Positions 17,815 to 27,193 of a stretch of 32,759 nucleotides of DNA are shown piece after piece. A program made the translations under genes and the position numbers. The first letter of the stretch is position 1, and the number at the start of each line of letters is the position of its first letter. The notes beneath the pieces were generated by a model. It searched no databases. It had not been told where the DNA came from and was given only the letters and a program-made list of their open reading frames with translations. This stretch comes from Candidatus Thorarchaeota archaeon AB_25 (GTDB lineage: Archaea > Asgardarchaeota > Thorarchaeia > Thorarchaeales > Thorarchaeaceae). The stretch lies in NCBI GenBank assembly GCA_001940705.1, contig MEHG01000012.1, forward strand, positions 1 to 32,759, written 5' to 3'.

Positions 17815-20800
17815 ATGGCATTATCCCCATCAAGATTCAGACCCGTCGCAAGAGAGATTTCTGTAGGAAACTCCTATCTTCTGAAATGGAGCGTTGTCTT
17901 CATCACGCTGTTATTCCTATCAGTTCCAACGCCAGACCGGGTCATGGTGCAGCCCGTGATGCCGCAAGATGCCATTTCAATTCAGGACCAGTTTGATACA
18001 GCATCCAACTTCATTGGTGTAAAGCTTCCGTATCCAATCTTCTCAATCGCTCCTGGAGAGATTCCAATAGGTACAGGATTTGCATACATCCATGACGAAA
18101 CGATACGATTTAAAGATCCAATCAATCAGCTGAACGACTCTGAAACAATAGGACCTGGAGATGTACTTCACGAAACCCTCATCGGAGATGACATTGATAA
18201 TGATGGGTATACCGAGTTTCTATTCATCATGTTTAATTACACGGCTACAATGTTTAACTTAGTAATTGTCGACTTCGATGCGAGTTCTGTTATAGGATAC
18301 GACTGTCTTATACCAGGACCGTTCGAGATACTCTTGGGTAATTTCACTCCTGATGCTCAAACGGATGCTGCAATCTATGGATATGATTTTGTATTAATCA
18401 AGGATTTGAGCGATGGTTCTGACTTCGGATTTTACAATCCAGTGGGTGATATTACGCGTGCGTGCGTTGGCAATTTCACAGCTACACCCCAACACGAGAT
18501 AGCAGTACTAAGTACAGATTGGGCAACTGAAAAGGTCAATGTTGCCATCATCTCTGGTGACGGAACCGAAATTAAGTGGATAGAACATTGGGATAAGTCA
18601 CAGGCACATGACATTGTGAAGGTGTCCAGACGATTGTTTCTAGATGATATTGCAATAACATTGTTCGACCAAGACCTCTTCACTACTGATTTAGTCGGAC
18701 TCTACGGCAACAATCTCACACCGATTTTCAACACTAAGATGCCAGAGTATCAGGGTTCCTCATTTGTAAAAACTGGTCATTTCAATGATGACATGATAGA
18801 GGATATTCTTGTTGTGCCGGGACAATGGCATTCTGCATGGTTCTATGATGGATTTGACGGTATGTTTCTCCGGCATTCTCAGGAACCGTGTAATAGTTAT
18901 ACGTATCATGGATTTGACACAGCTGTATTGGATTCAGACTCCTACAGTGATTTAGCAATAGAAGGTCCCCGAGGACAGCTTGCACTGATCAGAGGGAGTA
19001 CGGGTAAAATAGGATACGAGGAGCACAGGATTCCAGGATCCTTTTTCCAAGTTGTAACATATGATATTGATCAAGATGACCGTGAAGATATAATCACTGT
19101 GATGGGAGCTGTGTCTATTCTATTAAGTGACACAGAAACTCCTAATGTGGAACTGGATCCACTATACCCCGCCCACCCAACTATTTATGACACGTACATG
19201 AAGATCGAGCTCACTGCGACCGACAACATCTTTGTTGAACGTGCTACAATTTTCATCAAACCCACGGGAGGAATAACCACACCCTTCCTGTCAAATGAGA
19301 TGATTAAAGCTCCAAATGACAAGTTCATTTTCATCACCACAGACCTTCAAGCTGGTGATTATCTCTATTACATCGAGATCAGAGATTCATACCTGAACTC
19401 ATTCTCGTATGGGAATGAAACACATCCCGTGACGCTTACAGTAGATGACCATTTCGTCGATGGCGTCTACTACAATGCAACAATAGACGAAGCAATGGGT
19501 CATGTATTGGCCATGGGTAACTCCTCAACTGGTGAAGAGCGTATTCATATTTTAACCTCCGATGATTCAGATAGTACTACAACAATGCGGACTCTCTCAC
19601 CCGACGGAACCTCGATTTCAGATTTCGTAATCAGAAAGGCAACCACACTAGATACTTTCGAGGTCTATTGTGGTATGTTTGATGGAGACGCAGTATTAGA
19701 CCCTGTAGTTGTCAAATATAACAGGACTCATACCGTGTTCTATGTGATTCATGGAAATGATTTGACCTCCTGGCAGAATGTTTCTTACAAGGAATCACCA
19801 GCAATGCTACACGGAATATTGAGTGTATTCGATGATGACCAAGATGGTTTCGATGAAATTCATTACGTACAGGGGAATTATTCAGCTTATGCTCTTAGCA
19901 GAGTTGAGCATGACTTTTCATCATCAATCAACGACTATTTGTCAAATAATGGTGAAGTTGTTGAAATTGCTTATGCCACAATATCAGGAGCAAGACCTCA
20001 ATTGGCCATCCTCAGAGAGAACAATACAATAGATATCTTTCAAGCATACAATGTCACATTACTGAAGACACTAAGCTATTCCTCGCCGGGTTCTACGCAA
20101 GGAGATATGCCCCTTGGAATTGTGTCATATTCAAACACCAGTCACGTGAGTGAACAGTTCTTAGTTGGCTATAGCGGCTGGTCAGGCGATACGCCCCTTG
20201 TCTATCTCTGCTTAGTTGACGACCAAACGCTACAAGTAGGGGATGCTCCTTACACCGAATTATTGGGTGATCACATTAAGGGTGTGTACACCTCTGATAT
20301 AGATCTCGATGGAATTGACGAGCTGTTCGTTTTTGAAGAATCAGGTAATGTGACTCTGTGCGACTTGGCGTATGCAACACCCAGACAATGGTCGGTATTC
20401 GTCAGCGAGGCATTCCCAATCAGTACGGTTCTGCTAGACTATGATGGAGATGGTGCAGACGAGTTTCTCATCTCAACATCGGATGACATGCTTACAGCCA
20501 TCAATTTCCAAGGAGTCATTGATTATCAGGCTCAAGTTGGAATGATATTCAATATGGCTAGTGTGAGCAGTGTCGATGTTGGAGTTGGTGAAGATATAGC
20601 AGCGTTTCCAATATTTCGTGCCCGATACAGTTTGGCAACAATCCGCAATATTGATCTCTTGTACATTCTGAATGCGACTTTCGCTTTAGAGTCAAGTACC
20701 ACTCTTCAGGGCAGCAGCATCTGGGCTAACACCACAGTCTTAAACGCCTATAACGAACCCGTTTCTGATTCAATGGTTTCACTGACAGCTGAGTACGAAT

Positions 20801-23800
20801 TCGGGAGTGGAACATCACAGCAGACACTTGGACTAGTCTATGATGACATATTGCAGCTCTATGCAACCACTGTTACTCCGAATTGGCCAATTGGTATGGT
20901 AAACCTGACACTCAACATAAATCATGATTACTTCGACCCATTCACACTATTCCAGGCAGATGCCCTGAGGGTGGAGTCGCCTCTGACCATCTCCATTATT
21001 CGCGAACCCGAGTTGCTGCAAGGCAATGATCTTGAGGTCAATATCACTGTGTCGGACAGTCTAGGTGGAAAGGTCGCAAATGCTGATGTAACATTGACGT
21101 TTGATGGTACAGACTACATAGCAACTCACATAGGACAATTCTACTACGCATTGATTCCAAGTGTAACAAAGGCTCCTGGGAGCTATGGCATTCTGGTTTC
21201 TGCTAATCATAGCTACGCAACAGGTGTGAAGAATCTAGCAAGCTCAGTATCTATCCTCACTAATACTCTGACCATAGAAAGAAGTTCCCCCAGTCAAGTA
21301 ACTCAAGACCAGTACTTTGTAACATGGCTTAACATTACAGACGAGTATAGCAATTCCATCATCGGTGCTGATGTGAGGATTAGCTTTGATGGAAATGAGT
21401 TTCTGTTAACCGAACCACAGCCAGGCAGATATAAGCTAAACACTACGGCCGCATTGCCTGTTGGTAATTACACAGCTAGAATCACCGTTGAACACCCTTA
21501 TGTTGAGGGTAGAAACTTTGGCAATTATTCTATGGTAGTAAAAGGAAACCTGTACCCTGTAGTCAACTATGAATCCACAGTCAGTGGGGGAGAGAACTTC
21601 ACAGTCACCATATTCATCTATGATTCATACGGTGCCGCACCTGATGGTGCGTGGGCGACTGTGGAGCTGGGTGGAAGTAACTTCACAGCTTCACATATTT
21701 CAGGTGCAGAATACAGTGTCGTGCTAAATGCATCACTTAGTATTGGCCCTCAAAGCTTTGTAGTGTATGTTGGATCTGATTTTGGAAACTCACGATCAGA
21801 CATTCATGACCTCTACGTATACTCGTTTGCCAGTATGGATGTTGACTCTTCCCTTGGGTGGATTTTGAACCAAGGTGATTCAACGGATCTTATTCTTACA
21901 CTTGCAGATTGGTATGGAAACCCAGTTTCTGGTGCGACTGTTACAATGCTTAGCCCAAGCAGTCTTGCATTCATAGATAACTGGGATGGAACGTATTCAG
22001 TGACATTGGACACAAACGGATATGCCCCAGGCAACTATTCCCTGATTGTGTATGCAGAACACACCTACCTAATTGAAGCTGACTTCCATACCGTACTAAC
22101 AGTAAACGGTCAGTCCGTAGTTGATGTAGAAATACCTGACCTTGTCTGGAACCATCAGAACGTGACAATGTATTTCGCAGTAATTGACATATACGGGAAC
22201 CCGCTGTCATACTTCGATTACACGCTTACCTTCGCAGGAACCTACTTCAAGTCAGGGACGTCAGACTGGTATGAGCTGACTTGGGATTTCTTACCAGATC
22301 TCTATCCAGCGTCGTATCCATTAGACATTGTAATTGATGGAAACTTCCTTGCTCATTATGAATACACAATCTGGGTCGATGTGATGGGAGCTCCGTCTTC
22401 AAGTGTCCTGTCGCCTTCAAATAGCTCCACAATTACACAGGGCGATCTAGTAAACTTCACAGTCAATGTGGAAGACTTGAGTAATTACGACATTTCCGGT
22501 TGCCAAGTAAGTGTTACAATCCATGGGAGCAGTTATACACTGACTGAAGGTGCCGCCGGGGTTTACTCGAGAAACATCCCAACAGCTGGATTTCCACTAG
22601 GTCAATATAATGTGACAGTCAGAGTTACTCATACCTTCCTAGACTCGCAAGAGATCTCTATGATTATTTCATTAGAGGGCCTTGCTGATGTCAAGCTGTC
22701 ATACTCGCCATTCCCAGTGCAGAACAAGTACAATGTAACATTCAACTTCACAATAACAGACCAATACGGGAACCCGCTTTCGGACTTTGATTATAGCTTA
22801 GACTTCGCAGGAGTATACAATGAAACAGGAACGTCTGCGACTTATCGGTTATCCTGGACTGTTCTTCCAAGCTTCGCGCCTGGCACTTACACTCTGAACA
22901 TAACACTGGATGGAACATACCTACTACATTCGACATTTGCATATTTGATTGTCGTCGAGGGAATAGTTTCCGCCAGTATTCTTGCGCCGTTAGATGGTGC
23001 TTCGTTCTCACAGGGAACCCCAATTCAGTTCAGGGTACACGTGCAGGATGAGCTGTTCTTCAACATAACGGGAGCAACTGCTGAACTTGATTTACTTGGT
23101 AACACTTACGCACTAACAGAAGAATCGGAAGGCATCTACACGGTTACTATAGCCACTACTCAACTGCCGCTGGGAGAATACAATGTCAAAATTACAGTGT
23201 CCCAGGGTATGACCGATACTCTAGCTTACGTGGACATCTCAATTACAGGAAGTGCACGTATCACCGTGATAGCCAACTCTACAATTGTACTGAACTATCA
23301 GAATGTAACCTATGATATCAGTGTGGCTGATCAATTGGGCAACCCAATCTATGTTTTTGACTATGTGTTTGATTTTGGTGGAGTATACGGTATTTCGGGC
23401 ACCTCTACATCATCCCTCAAGTCTTGGACATTAAGTCCAGAGCTTGTGCCGGGACAATATATTCTCAACATTACTGTTGTAGGACTGCATTTTCCATCTG
23501 AAACCCGCATTGTGAATGTCCAGGTGAGAAGTGACACAGTTACATCTGTTCTATCACCACTGAACAATAGCCAATACATCCAAGGCACCGAAGACGTTCT
23601 CTTCACTTTGAACCTTGAAGATATGCTTGGTAATGTCATGATTGGGGGTTCAGTTTCAGTCCTCATACATGACTCATTCTACATGTTGACCGACCATAAC
23701 AATGGCACATACTCGATAAGCGTGTCGACGGACGGTTGGGCAGCTGGAATGTACAACTACACTTTGATGGTCGATCATCCCTTCTTGGCACAAGACGCAT

Positions 23801-25311
23801 CTATTGGAGGCTCCCTGGAGATATTTGCAGAGCTGAGTTTTTACATAGAGTATAGTCCCGAAGAACCTGTAAAGGGAGAACAGGTCAACATCACGATTGA
23901 AGTTACAGACAAATATGGAAATCCAATGTCCGGTCTTTCTGTTCATGTGACATTCCGAAATCATACTGAAGAAGCAATAGAAACATCCCAGATTGGGACC
24001 TACTTCGTGAGTTTCATTGTGACGGGAGAGGGTTTCGGTTGGGACGATATCGTGGTCAGTGGAGAGGGCACGAGATGTGTCGCTGATGTAGGAAGTATAT
24101 CTGCAAATGTTATCGTACCTGCGCCGCAGCTCTCACTAAGTGTTGATAACTTCGGAATTATGGCTCTGGGTTCATTCCTCATTAGCTTCATTGGCTTACT
24201 TGTCTACTTCAGAATCTCTTCCGGACTGTCGATCACCAGAGGAACTCAAGAGCAGCTCACACGAGGACTCCGAAGATTAGATTACCTCTATCTTGGTGTA
24301 GTCGGGCTTGCTGGATTGACTGTTGTACATTCATATATTTCAGCGGGAGCTGGTGATTACAGCCTTGCGGTACTAGAGAGCGTATTGTTACTTGGTATCT
24401 CGCTAATCCTGTATGGAATATGGCTCTATCGAGATGCCAGTTCAACAATACTTCAATCACAGGCTGTGGGCAGAAGGAGGATGCTTCTTGGTCTGTGGCA
24501 CCTGGTCTTTGTTCCACTTGTCATCATACAGATATTTGATTGGGGAAAGAACATCGAGTGGCTTGATTTCTACGTGCTACAGAATGTGTTCCATCTTGGC
24601 GAACTGGCAATCCCAACTATAATGCTGACGATATTCGCTGCTTACATCTCATCTATTGTGATCGTTGTTGTCAACCTCTATAGAGAGATCAGCAAGGGTC
24701 TCTATCGGATTCGAGAGATGGCTGTGCTTGGAACACCCCCTATTGTAGTAGAGCAGGAGTGCGTAGATCTGGTAGAAAAGATGGGTTCATCCATCCGCAT
24801 GAAGTTCTTCATGTTCCTTGTAGTTCTAGCAGGCACATCTGTACTCACGATGGACTTCTTGAAGAGCTATTCTCTTGGTGTCATAGTGCTGATGCCGGTC
24901 TTATTCCTCGTGGTTGTTCCATTTGCATCCTCAAAGATGGCAAGGGGTATTTCCAGAGCTTCGAGAGGACGACGTGATAGACCAGACGAAGATAGCTCGT
25001 TGGCTGAGATTGCAGACGAGGTGGTCGACACTGATACCTCCTTTGATATGAAATCATATTATGAGCCAGAAACTGAACTTGAACCTCCGGATGTAGAAGA
25101 ACCTCAAATCTTGGAAGAGCCTGAACCTGAAGAGGATATCAGCGAGGTCAAACCAAGTCGAGGTCTGAAGAAGAGCGAGCTGATCAAACTTCTTCCGGAA
25201 GATGTAAAGGAGTCAATCGGACTCGATGAACTCAAGAAGCTCTCAAAGGATGCGCTTGAAGCCCTTTTAGACCTTGAAGAGATGGGATCAAAGAGTAAAG
25301 ATGTCGATTAG
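17815..25311 (+). CDS. Giant surface protein: signal peptide, FG-GAP/VCBS propeller, Ig-like repeats, 7 predicted TM helices, acidic cytoplasmic tail
   Basis: 2498-aa ORF. N-terminal hydrophobic segment WSVVFITLLFLSVP; at least six DxDxDG-type loops; repeated Ig-like units; TM cluster 24130-24950; acidic C-terminal tail. Confidence 0.9.
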   Translation: MALSPSRFRPVAREISVGNSYLLKWSVVFITLLFLSVPTPDRVMVQPVMPQDAISIQDQFDTASNFIGVKLPYPIFSIAPGEIPIGTGFAYIHDETIRFKDPINQLNDSETIGPGDVLHETLIGDDIDNDGYTEFLFIMFNYTATMFNLVIVDFDASSVIGYDCLIPGPFEILLGNFTPDAQTDAAIYGYDFVLIKDLSDGSDFGFYNPVGDITRACVGNFTATPQHEIAVLSTDWATEKVNVAIISGDGTEIKWIEHWDKSQAHDIVKVSRRLFLDDIAITLFDQDLFTTDLVGLYGNNLTPIFNTKMPEYQGSSFVKTGHFNDDMIEDILVVPGQWHSAWFYDGFDGMFLRHSQEPCNSYTYHGFDTAVLDSDSYSDLAIEGPRGQLALIRGSTGKIGYEEHRIPGSFFQVVTYDIDQDDREDIITVMGAVSILLSDTETPNVELDPLYPAHPTIYDTYMKIELTATDNIFVERATIFIKPTGGITTPFLSNEMIKAPNDKFIFITTDLQAGDYLYYIEIRDSYLNSFSYGNETHPVTLTVDDHFVDGVYYNATIDEAMGHVLAMGNSSTGEERIHILTSDDSDSTTTMRTLSPDGTSISDFVIRKATTLDTFEVYCGMFDGDAVLDPVVVKYNRTHTVFYVIHGNDLTSWQNVSYKESPAMLHGILSVFDDDQDGFDEIHYVQGNYSAYALSRVEHDFSSSINDYLSNNGEVVEIAYATISGARPQLAILRENNTIDIFQAYNVTLLKTLSYSSPGSTQGDMPLGIVSYSNTSHVSEQFLVGYSGWSGDTPLVYLCLVDDQTLQVGDAPYTELLGDHIKGVYTSDIDLDGIDELFVFEESGNVTLCDLAYATPRQWSVFVSEAFPISTVLLDYDGDGADEFLISTSDDMLTAINFQGVIDYQAQVGMIFNMASVSSVDVGVGEDIAAFPIFRARYSLATIRNIDLLYILNATFALESSTTLQGSSIWANTTVLNAYNEPVSDSMVSLTAEYEFGSGTSQQTLGLVYDDILQLYATTVTPNWPIGMVNLTLNINHDYFDPFTLFQADALRVESPLTISIIREPELLQGNDLEVNITVSDSLGGKVANADVTLTFDGTDYIATHIGQFYYALIPSVTKAPGSYGILVSANHSYATGVKNLASSVSILTNTLTIERSSPSQVTQDQYFVTWLNITDEYSNSIIGADVRISFDGNEFLLTEPQPGRYKLNTTAALPVGNYTARITVEHPYVEGRNFGNYSMVVKGNLYPVVNYESTVSGGENFTVTIFIYDSYGAAPDGAWATVELGGSNFTASHISGAEYSVVLNASLSIGPQSFVVYVGSDFGNSRSDIHDLYVYSFASMDVDSSLGWILNQGDSTDLILTLADWYGNPVSGATVTMLSPSSLAFIDNWDGTYSVTLDTNGYAPGNYSLIVYAEHTYLIEADFHTVLTVNGQSVVDVEIPDLVWNHQNVTMYFAVIDIYGNPLSYFDYTLTFAGTYFKSGTSDWYELTWDFLPDLYPASYPLDIVIDGNFLAHYEYTIWVDVMGAPSSSVLSPSNSSTITQGDLVNFTVNVEDLSNYDISGCQVSVTIHGSSYTLTEGAAGVYSRNIPTAGFPLGQYNVTVRVTHTFLDSQEISMIISLEGLADVKLSYSPFPVQNKYNVTFNFTITDQYGNPLSDFDYSLDFAGVYNETGTSATYRLSWTVLPSFAPGTYTLNITLDGTYLLHSTFAYLIVVEGIVSASILAPLDGASFSQGTPIQFRVHVQDELFFNITGATAELDLLGNTYALTEESEGIYTVTIATTQLPLGEYNVKITVSQGMTDTLAYVDISITGSARITVIANSTIVLNYQNVTYDISVADQLGNPIYVFDYVFDFGGVYGISGTSTSSLKSWTLSPELVPGQYILNITVVGLHFPSETRIVNVQVRSDTVTSVLSPLNNSQYIQGTEDVLFTLNLEDMLGNVMIGGSVSVLIHDSFYMLTDHNNGTYSISVSTDGWAAGMYNYTLMVDHPFLAQDASIGGSLEIFAELSFYIEYSPEEPVKGEQVNITIEVTDKYGNPMSGLSVHVTFRNHTEEAIETSQIGTYFVSFIVTGEGFGWDDIVVSGEGTRCVADVGSISANVIVPAPQLSLSVDNFGIMALGSFLISFIGLLVYFRISSGLSITRGTQEQLTRGLRRLDYLYLGVVGLAGLTVVHSYISAGAGDYSLAVLESVLLLGISLILYGIWLYRDASSTILQSQAVGRRRMLLGLWHLVFVPLVIIQIFDWGKNIEWLDFYVLQNVFHLGELAIPTIMLTIFAAYISSIVIVVVNLYREISKGLYRIREMAVLGTPPIVVEQECVDLVEKMGSSIRMKFFMFLVVLAGTSVLTMDFLKSYSLGVIVLMPVLFLVVVPFASSKMARGISRASRGRRDRPDEDSSLAEIADEVVDTDTSFDMKSYYEPETELEPPDVEEPQILEEPEPEEDISEVKPSRGLKKSELIKLLPEDVKESIGLDELKKLSKDALEALLDLEEMGSKSKDVD
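18184..20660 (+). other. FG-GAP/VCBS (integrin-alpha-like) beta-propeller region
   Basis: DDIDNDGYTEF (18187), LDSDSYSDLAI (18928), DIDQDDREDI (19063), DDDQDGFDEI (19832), DIDLDGIDEL (20297), DYDGDGADEF (20439). Confidence 0.75.
22111..23820 (+). repeat. Three tandem A/B Ig-domain super-repeats, 570 bp (190 codons) each
   Basis: B-type modules begin at 22111, 22681 and 23251 (exact 570-bp spacing). A-type modules begin at 22390, 22963 and 23533. Shared motifs are D-YGNPL--FDY-L-FAG-Y--SGTS (B) and SVLSP-N-S---QG---F (A). Confidence 0.8.
24130..24950 (+). other. Seven-helix transmembrane region
   Basis: Seven hydrophobic segments, from GIMALGSFLISFIGLLVYF to LGVIVLMPVLFLVVVPFAS; alternate loops are Arg/Lys-rich. 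Confidence 0.7.
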
Positions 25312-25333
25312 AACGATTTGAACAATTGAGTGT

Positions 25334-25354
25334 GGTGCTGCTATCTGCAGCACC
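25334..25354. terminator. Hairpin between convergent genes (possible bidirectional terminator)
   Basis: Perfect 8-bp stem GGTGCTGC-TATCT-GCAGCACC between stop 25311 (+) and stop 25363 (-). Confidence 0.6.
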
Positions 25355-25362
25355 TTAAGAGA

Positions 25363-26256
25363 TTACTTTCGTGACTTCGATTTTAGCTGTCGTACAGCCT
25401 CGCGAATGTCGGCTTCGTCTATCTCTTGTTCTTCCATCCTCAAATCTTCACTTGCTGCAGCAGGAGCACTTGAGGGTCTTGCGGCCATTGCTCGTTTTCT
25501 GACCCCCTTTGCTTGGACTTTAGCTACAATTTCAGATATTTTATCCTCAGTGAACTCTTCATCAGCTGGGAACTCTTCCATGCTGACTCCAAGGTCTTCA
25601 AGGATTGACTTCTGGATGGCAAGCTTGTCAATCTCTTCAACCGCAATCCCGGTGATGATTTTGACGAGAAGGTCGGCCTTCTCCAAGGGAAAGAATCTTC
25701 CTTGGGAAACAGCAGCAATCTTCTCGTAGGTCTTCACTGCGTTCTGATAGTTTGCGATTTCGGGGAAGCATCCTACAGTGTGGATGACAATTCCTTTCTC
25801 ATAGGATCTCTTGGCCTCTTTGTCCCATTTTGCACCATCAGGTGTACCTTTTGGCCAGACATCTCCGGACTCAACTCCATGAGGTGGAGCATCGCCAATA
25901 AGTACAGCAATCTTGGCGGACTCATTGAGGAACTCCATCTTGTTCATAACTTGAAGTGCTGTGGATACAGCCTCTGGACCATCTCCACCCCCTGATGCGT
26001 CCATCTGCTTGACATAGCTCTCAATCATTGATGTATCTGGGGATAGCTCGTATTTCTGGGTGACATAGGTGGTCTCTTCGGGAGGATGGTCTCGATAAGA
26101 AACTAGACCCACTCTGAGCCTGTGACACAACTCCTCCTTCTTAATTGTACGAATAATCTCTAGAATCTTGGTCTTGACTGTGTTGATGTATGGACCCATA
26201 GATCCAGTGTTATCAACAACAAAGACCAGATCTAACTGTCCAATTTTTTCTGACAA
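25363..26256 (-). CDS. vWA-domain protein (alpha-kinase-type vWA)
   Basis: DLVFVVDNTGSMGPYINTVK MIDAS-like motif, VGLVSYRDHPPEET, GGGDGPEAVSTAL, AVLIGDAPPHG; helical charged C-terminus; no signal peptide. Confidence 0.88.
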   Translation of the reverse strand: MSEKIGQLDLVFVVDNTGSMGPYINTVKTKILEIIRTIKKEELCHRLRVGLVSYRDHPPEETTYVTQKYELSPDTSMIESYVKQMDASGGGDGPEAVSTALQVMNKMEFLNESAKIAVLIGDAPPHGVESGDVWPKGTPDGAKWDKEAKRSYEKGIVIHTVGCFPEIANYQNAVKTYEKIAAVSQGRFFPLEKADLLVKIITGIAVEEIDKLAIQKSILEDLGVSMEEFPADEEFTEDKISEIVAKVQAKGVRKRAMAARPSSAPAAASEDLRMEEQEIDEADIREAVRQLKSKSRK

Positions 26257-26371
26257 TTTTATTCTCCTCTTAGAAGCGTGTTATTGGTTTCACAAAAATA
26301 GTTAGAACCATTGCTTCGGCGAGTTCCCTTCGTGAGCGAAGATAAGTCTTAGCATGTTCTTTGCCCCACAG

Positions 26372-26377
26372 TTTATA
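26372..26377 (+). promoter_or_regulatory. Archaeal TATA-like box
   Basis: TTTATA ~31 nt before ATG 26403, consistent with a leaderless transcript. Confidence 0.45.
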
Positions 26378-26402
26378 GGTCTCCATTAATAGAAGTGAAA
26401 TC

Positions 26403-27098
26403 ATGCAGATTTTCAGTGAAAAATCGATCAGAGATTTCTTGTTAATTCACGTCATCTTTGCTGTGCTTGCAGCTGTCACTCTATTGATTCCCCTTCCAGG
26501 GGCCACAATCAGTGGAAGAATGCTCGTATTGGTGATGATCTATAATGGGCTGATAATTGTTGAATTCTATGGAAAAGGATACGATGACTGGAAGAGCATC
26601 TGGGTTTTCGCCTTCATACTGAGTCTTCTCATGGTTTTTCCAGATTGGTATCTTGCAGAAACTTTAGGAGCTCTACAGTTCCCAGTTGACGGTTTTCCGA
26701 TGATTGGAGGAGCGATTCCAATCTACATGGCTGGACTCTGGTCAATCCCATTTTTCATCATCCTGTTTGTTGGAAAAGAATCTCAAGAACGAAAATCTCT
26801 GAACTTTGCATATACTCTTGTGTCAGTCCTCACGGTGCTGATTTTTGCTCTGTCTGAGCTCACACTAGTCACTTTGCCATCTTGGACTGCCACAGTCATC
26901 GGCATGACTGGGAACCTGGCATGGTATATCATAATCCCAGAGTTGTTCTTAGGGCTCTCTGCATTCATCTGCTACAATTATGTTAAGGACAGAGAAATCT
27001 GGATGAAGATTTTTGGCGCTTTCACCGTGATGATCCTCTACATTGGTCATGCATCGTTCTTCTTTTTCCTAATCGAAACTTTACTTCTGGGAGCATAA
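26403..27098 (+). CDS. Multi-TM membrane protein of unknown function
   Basis: 231-aa hydrophobic ORF with about 6-7 helices and a TATA-like box. Confidence 0.65.
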   Translation: MQIFSEKSIRDFLLIHVIFAVLAAVTLLIPLPGATISGRMLVLVMIYNGLIIVEFYGKGYDDWKSIWVFAFILSLLMVFPDWYLAETLGALQFPVDGFPMIGGAIPIYMAGLWSIPFFIILFVGKESQERKSLNFAYTLVSVLTVLIFALSELTLVTLPSWTATVIGMTGNLAWYIIIPELFLGLSAFICYNYVKDREIWMKIFGAFTVMILYIGHASFFFFLIETLLLGA

Positions 27099-27193
27099 CT
27101 GGAAAATTAACCCAAATCTCTTGCATTTGGCAAACGTTGCCATTCAAGTAAGTTACAAAAGGACTTCCGAGGTTGCAGGAATGAGGGATTTGA

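Noticed and set aside
22111-23820. CRISPR or transposon interpretation of the repeats
   Set aside because: Repeat period is 570 bp, in frame and diverged at codon level, so it is protein-domain duplication. No spacers, transposase or terminal repeats were seen.
24130-24950. Microbial rhodopsin identity for the 7TM block
   Set aside because: No recognisable retinal-binding Lys motif (e.g. DxxxK in the last helix); TM7 is LGVIVLMPVLFLVVVPFAS with no Lys.
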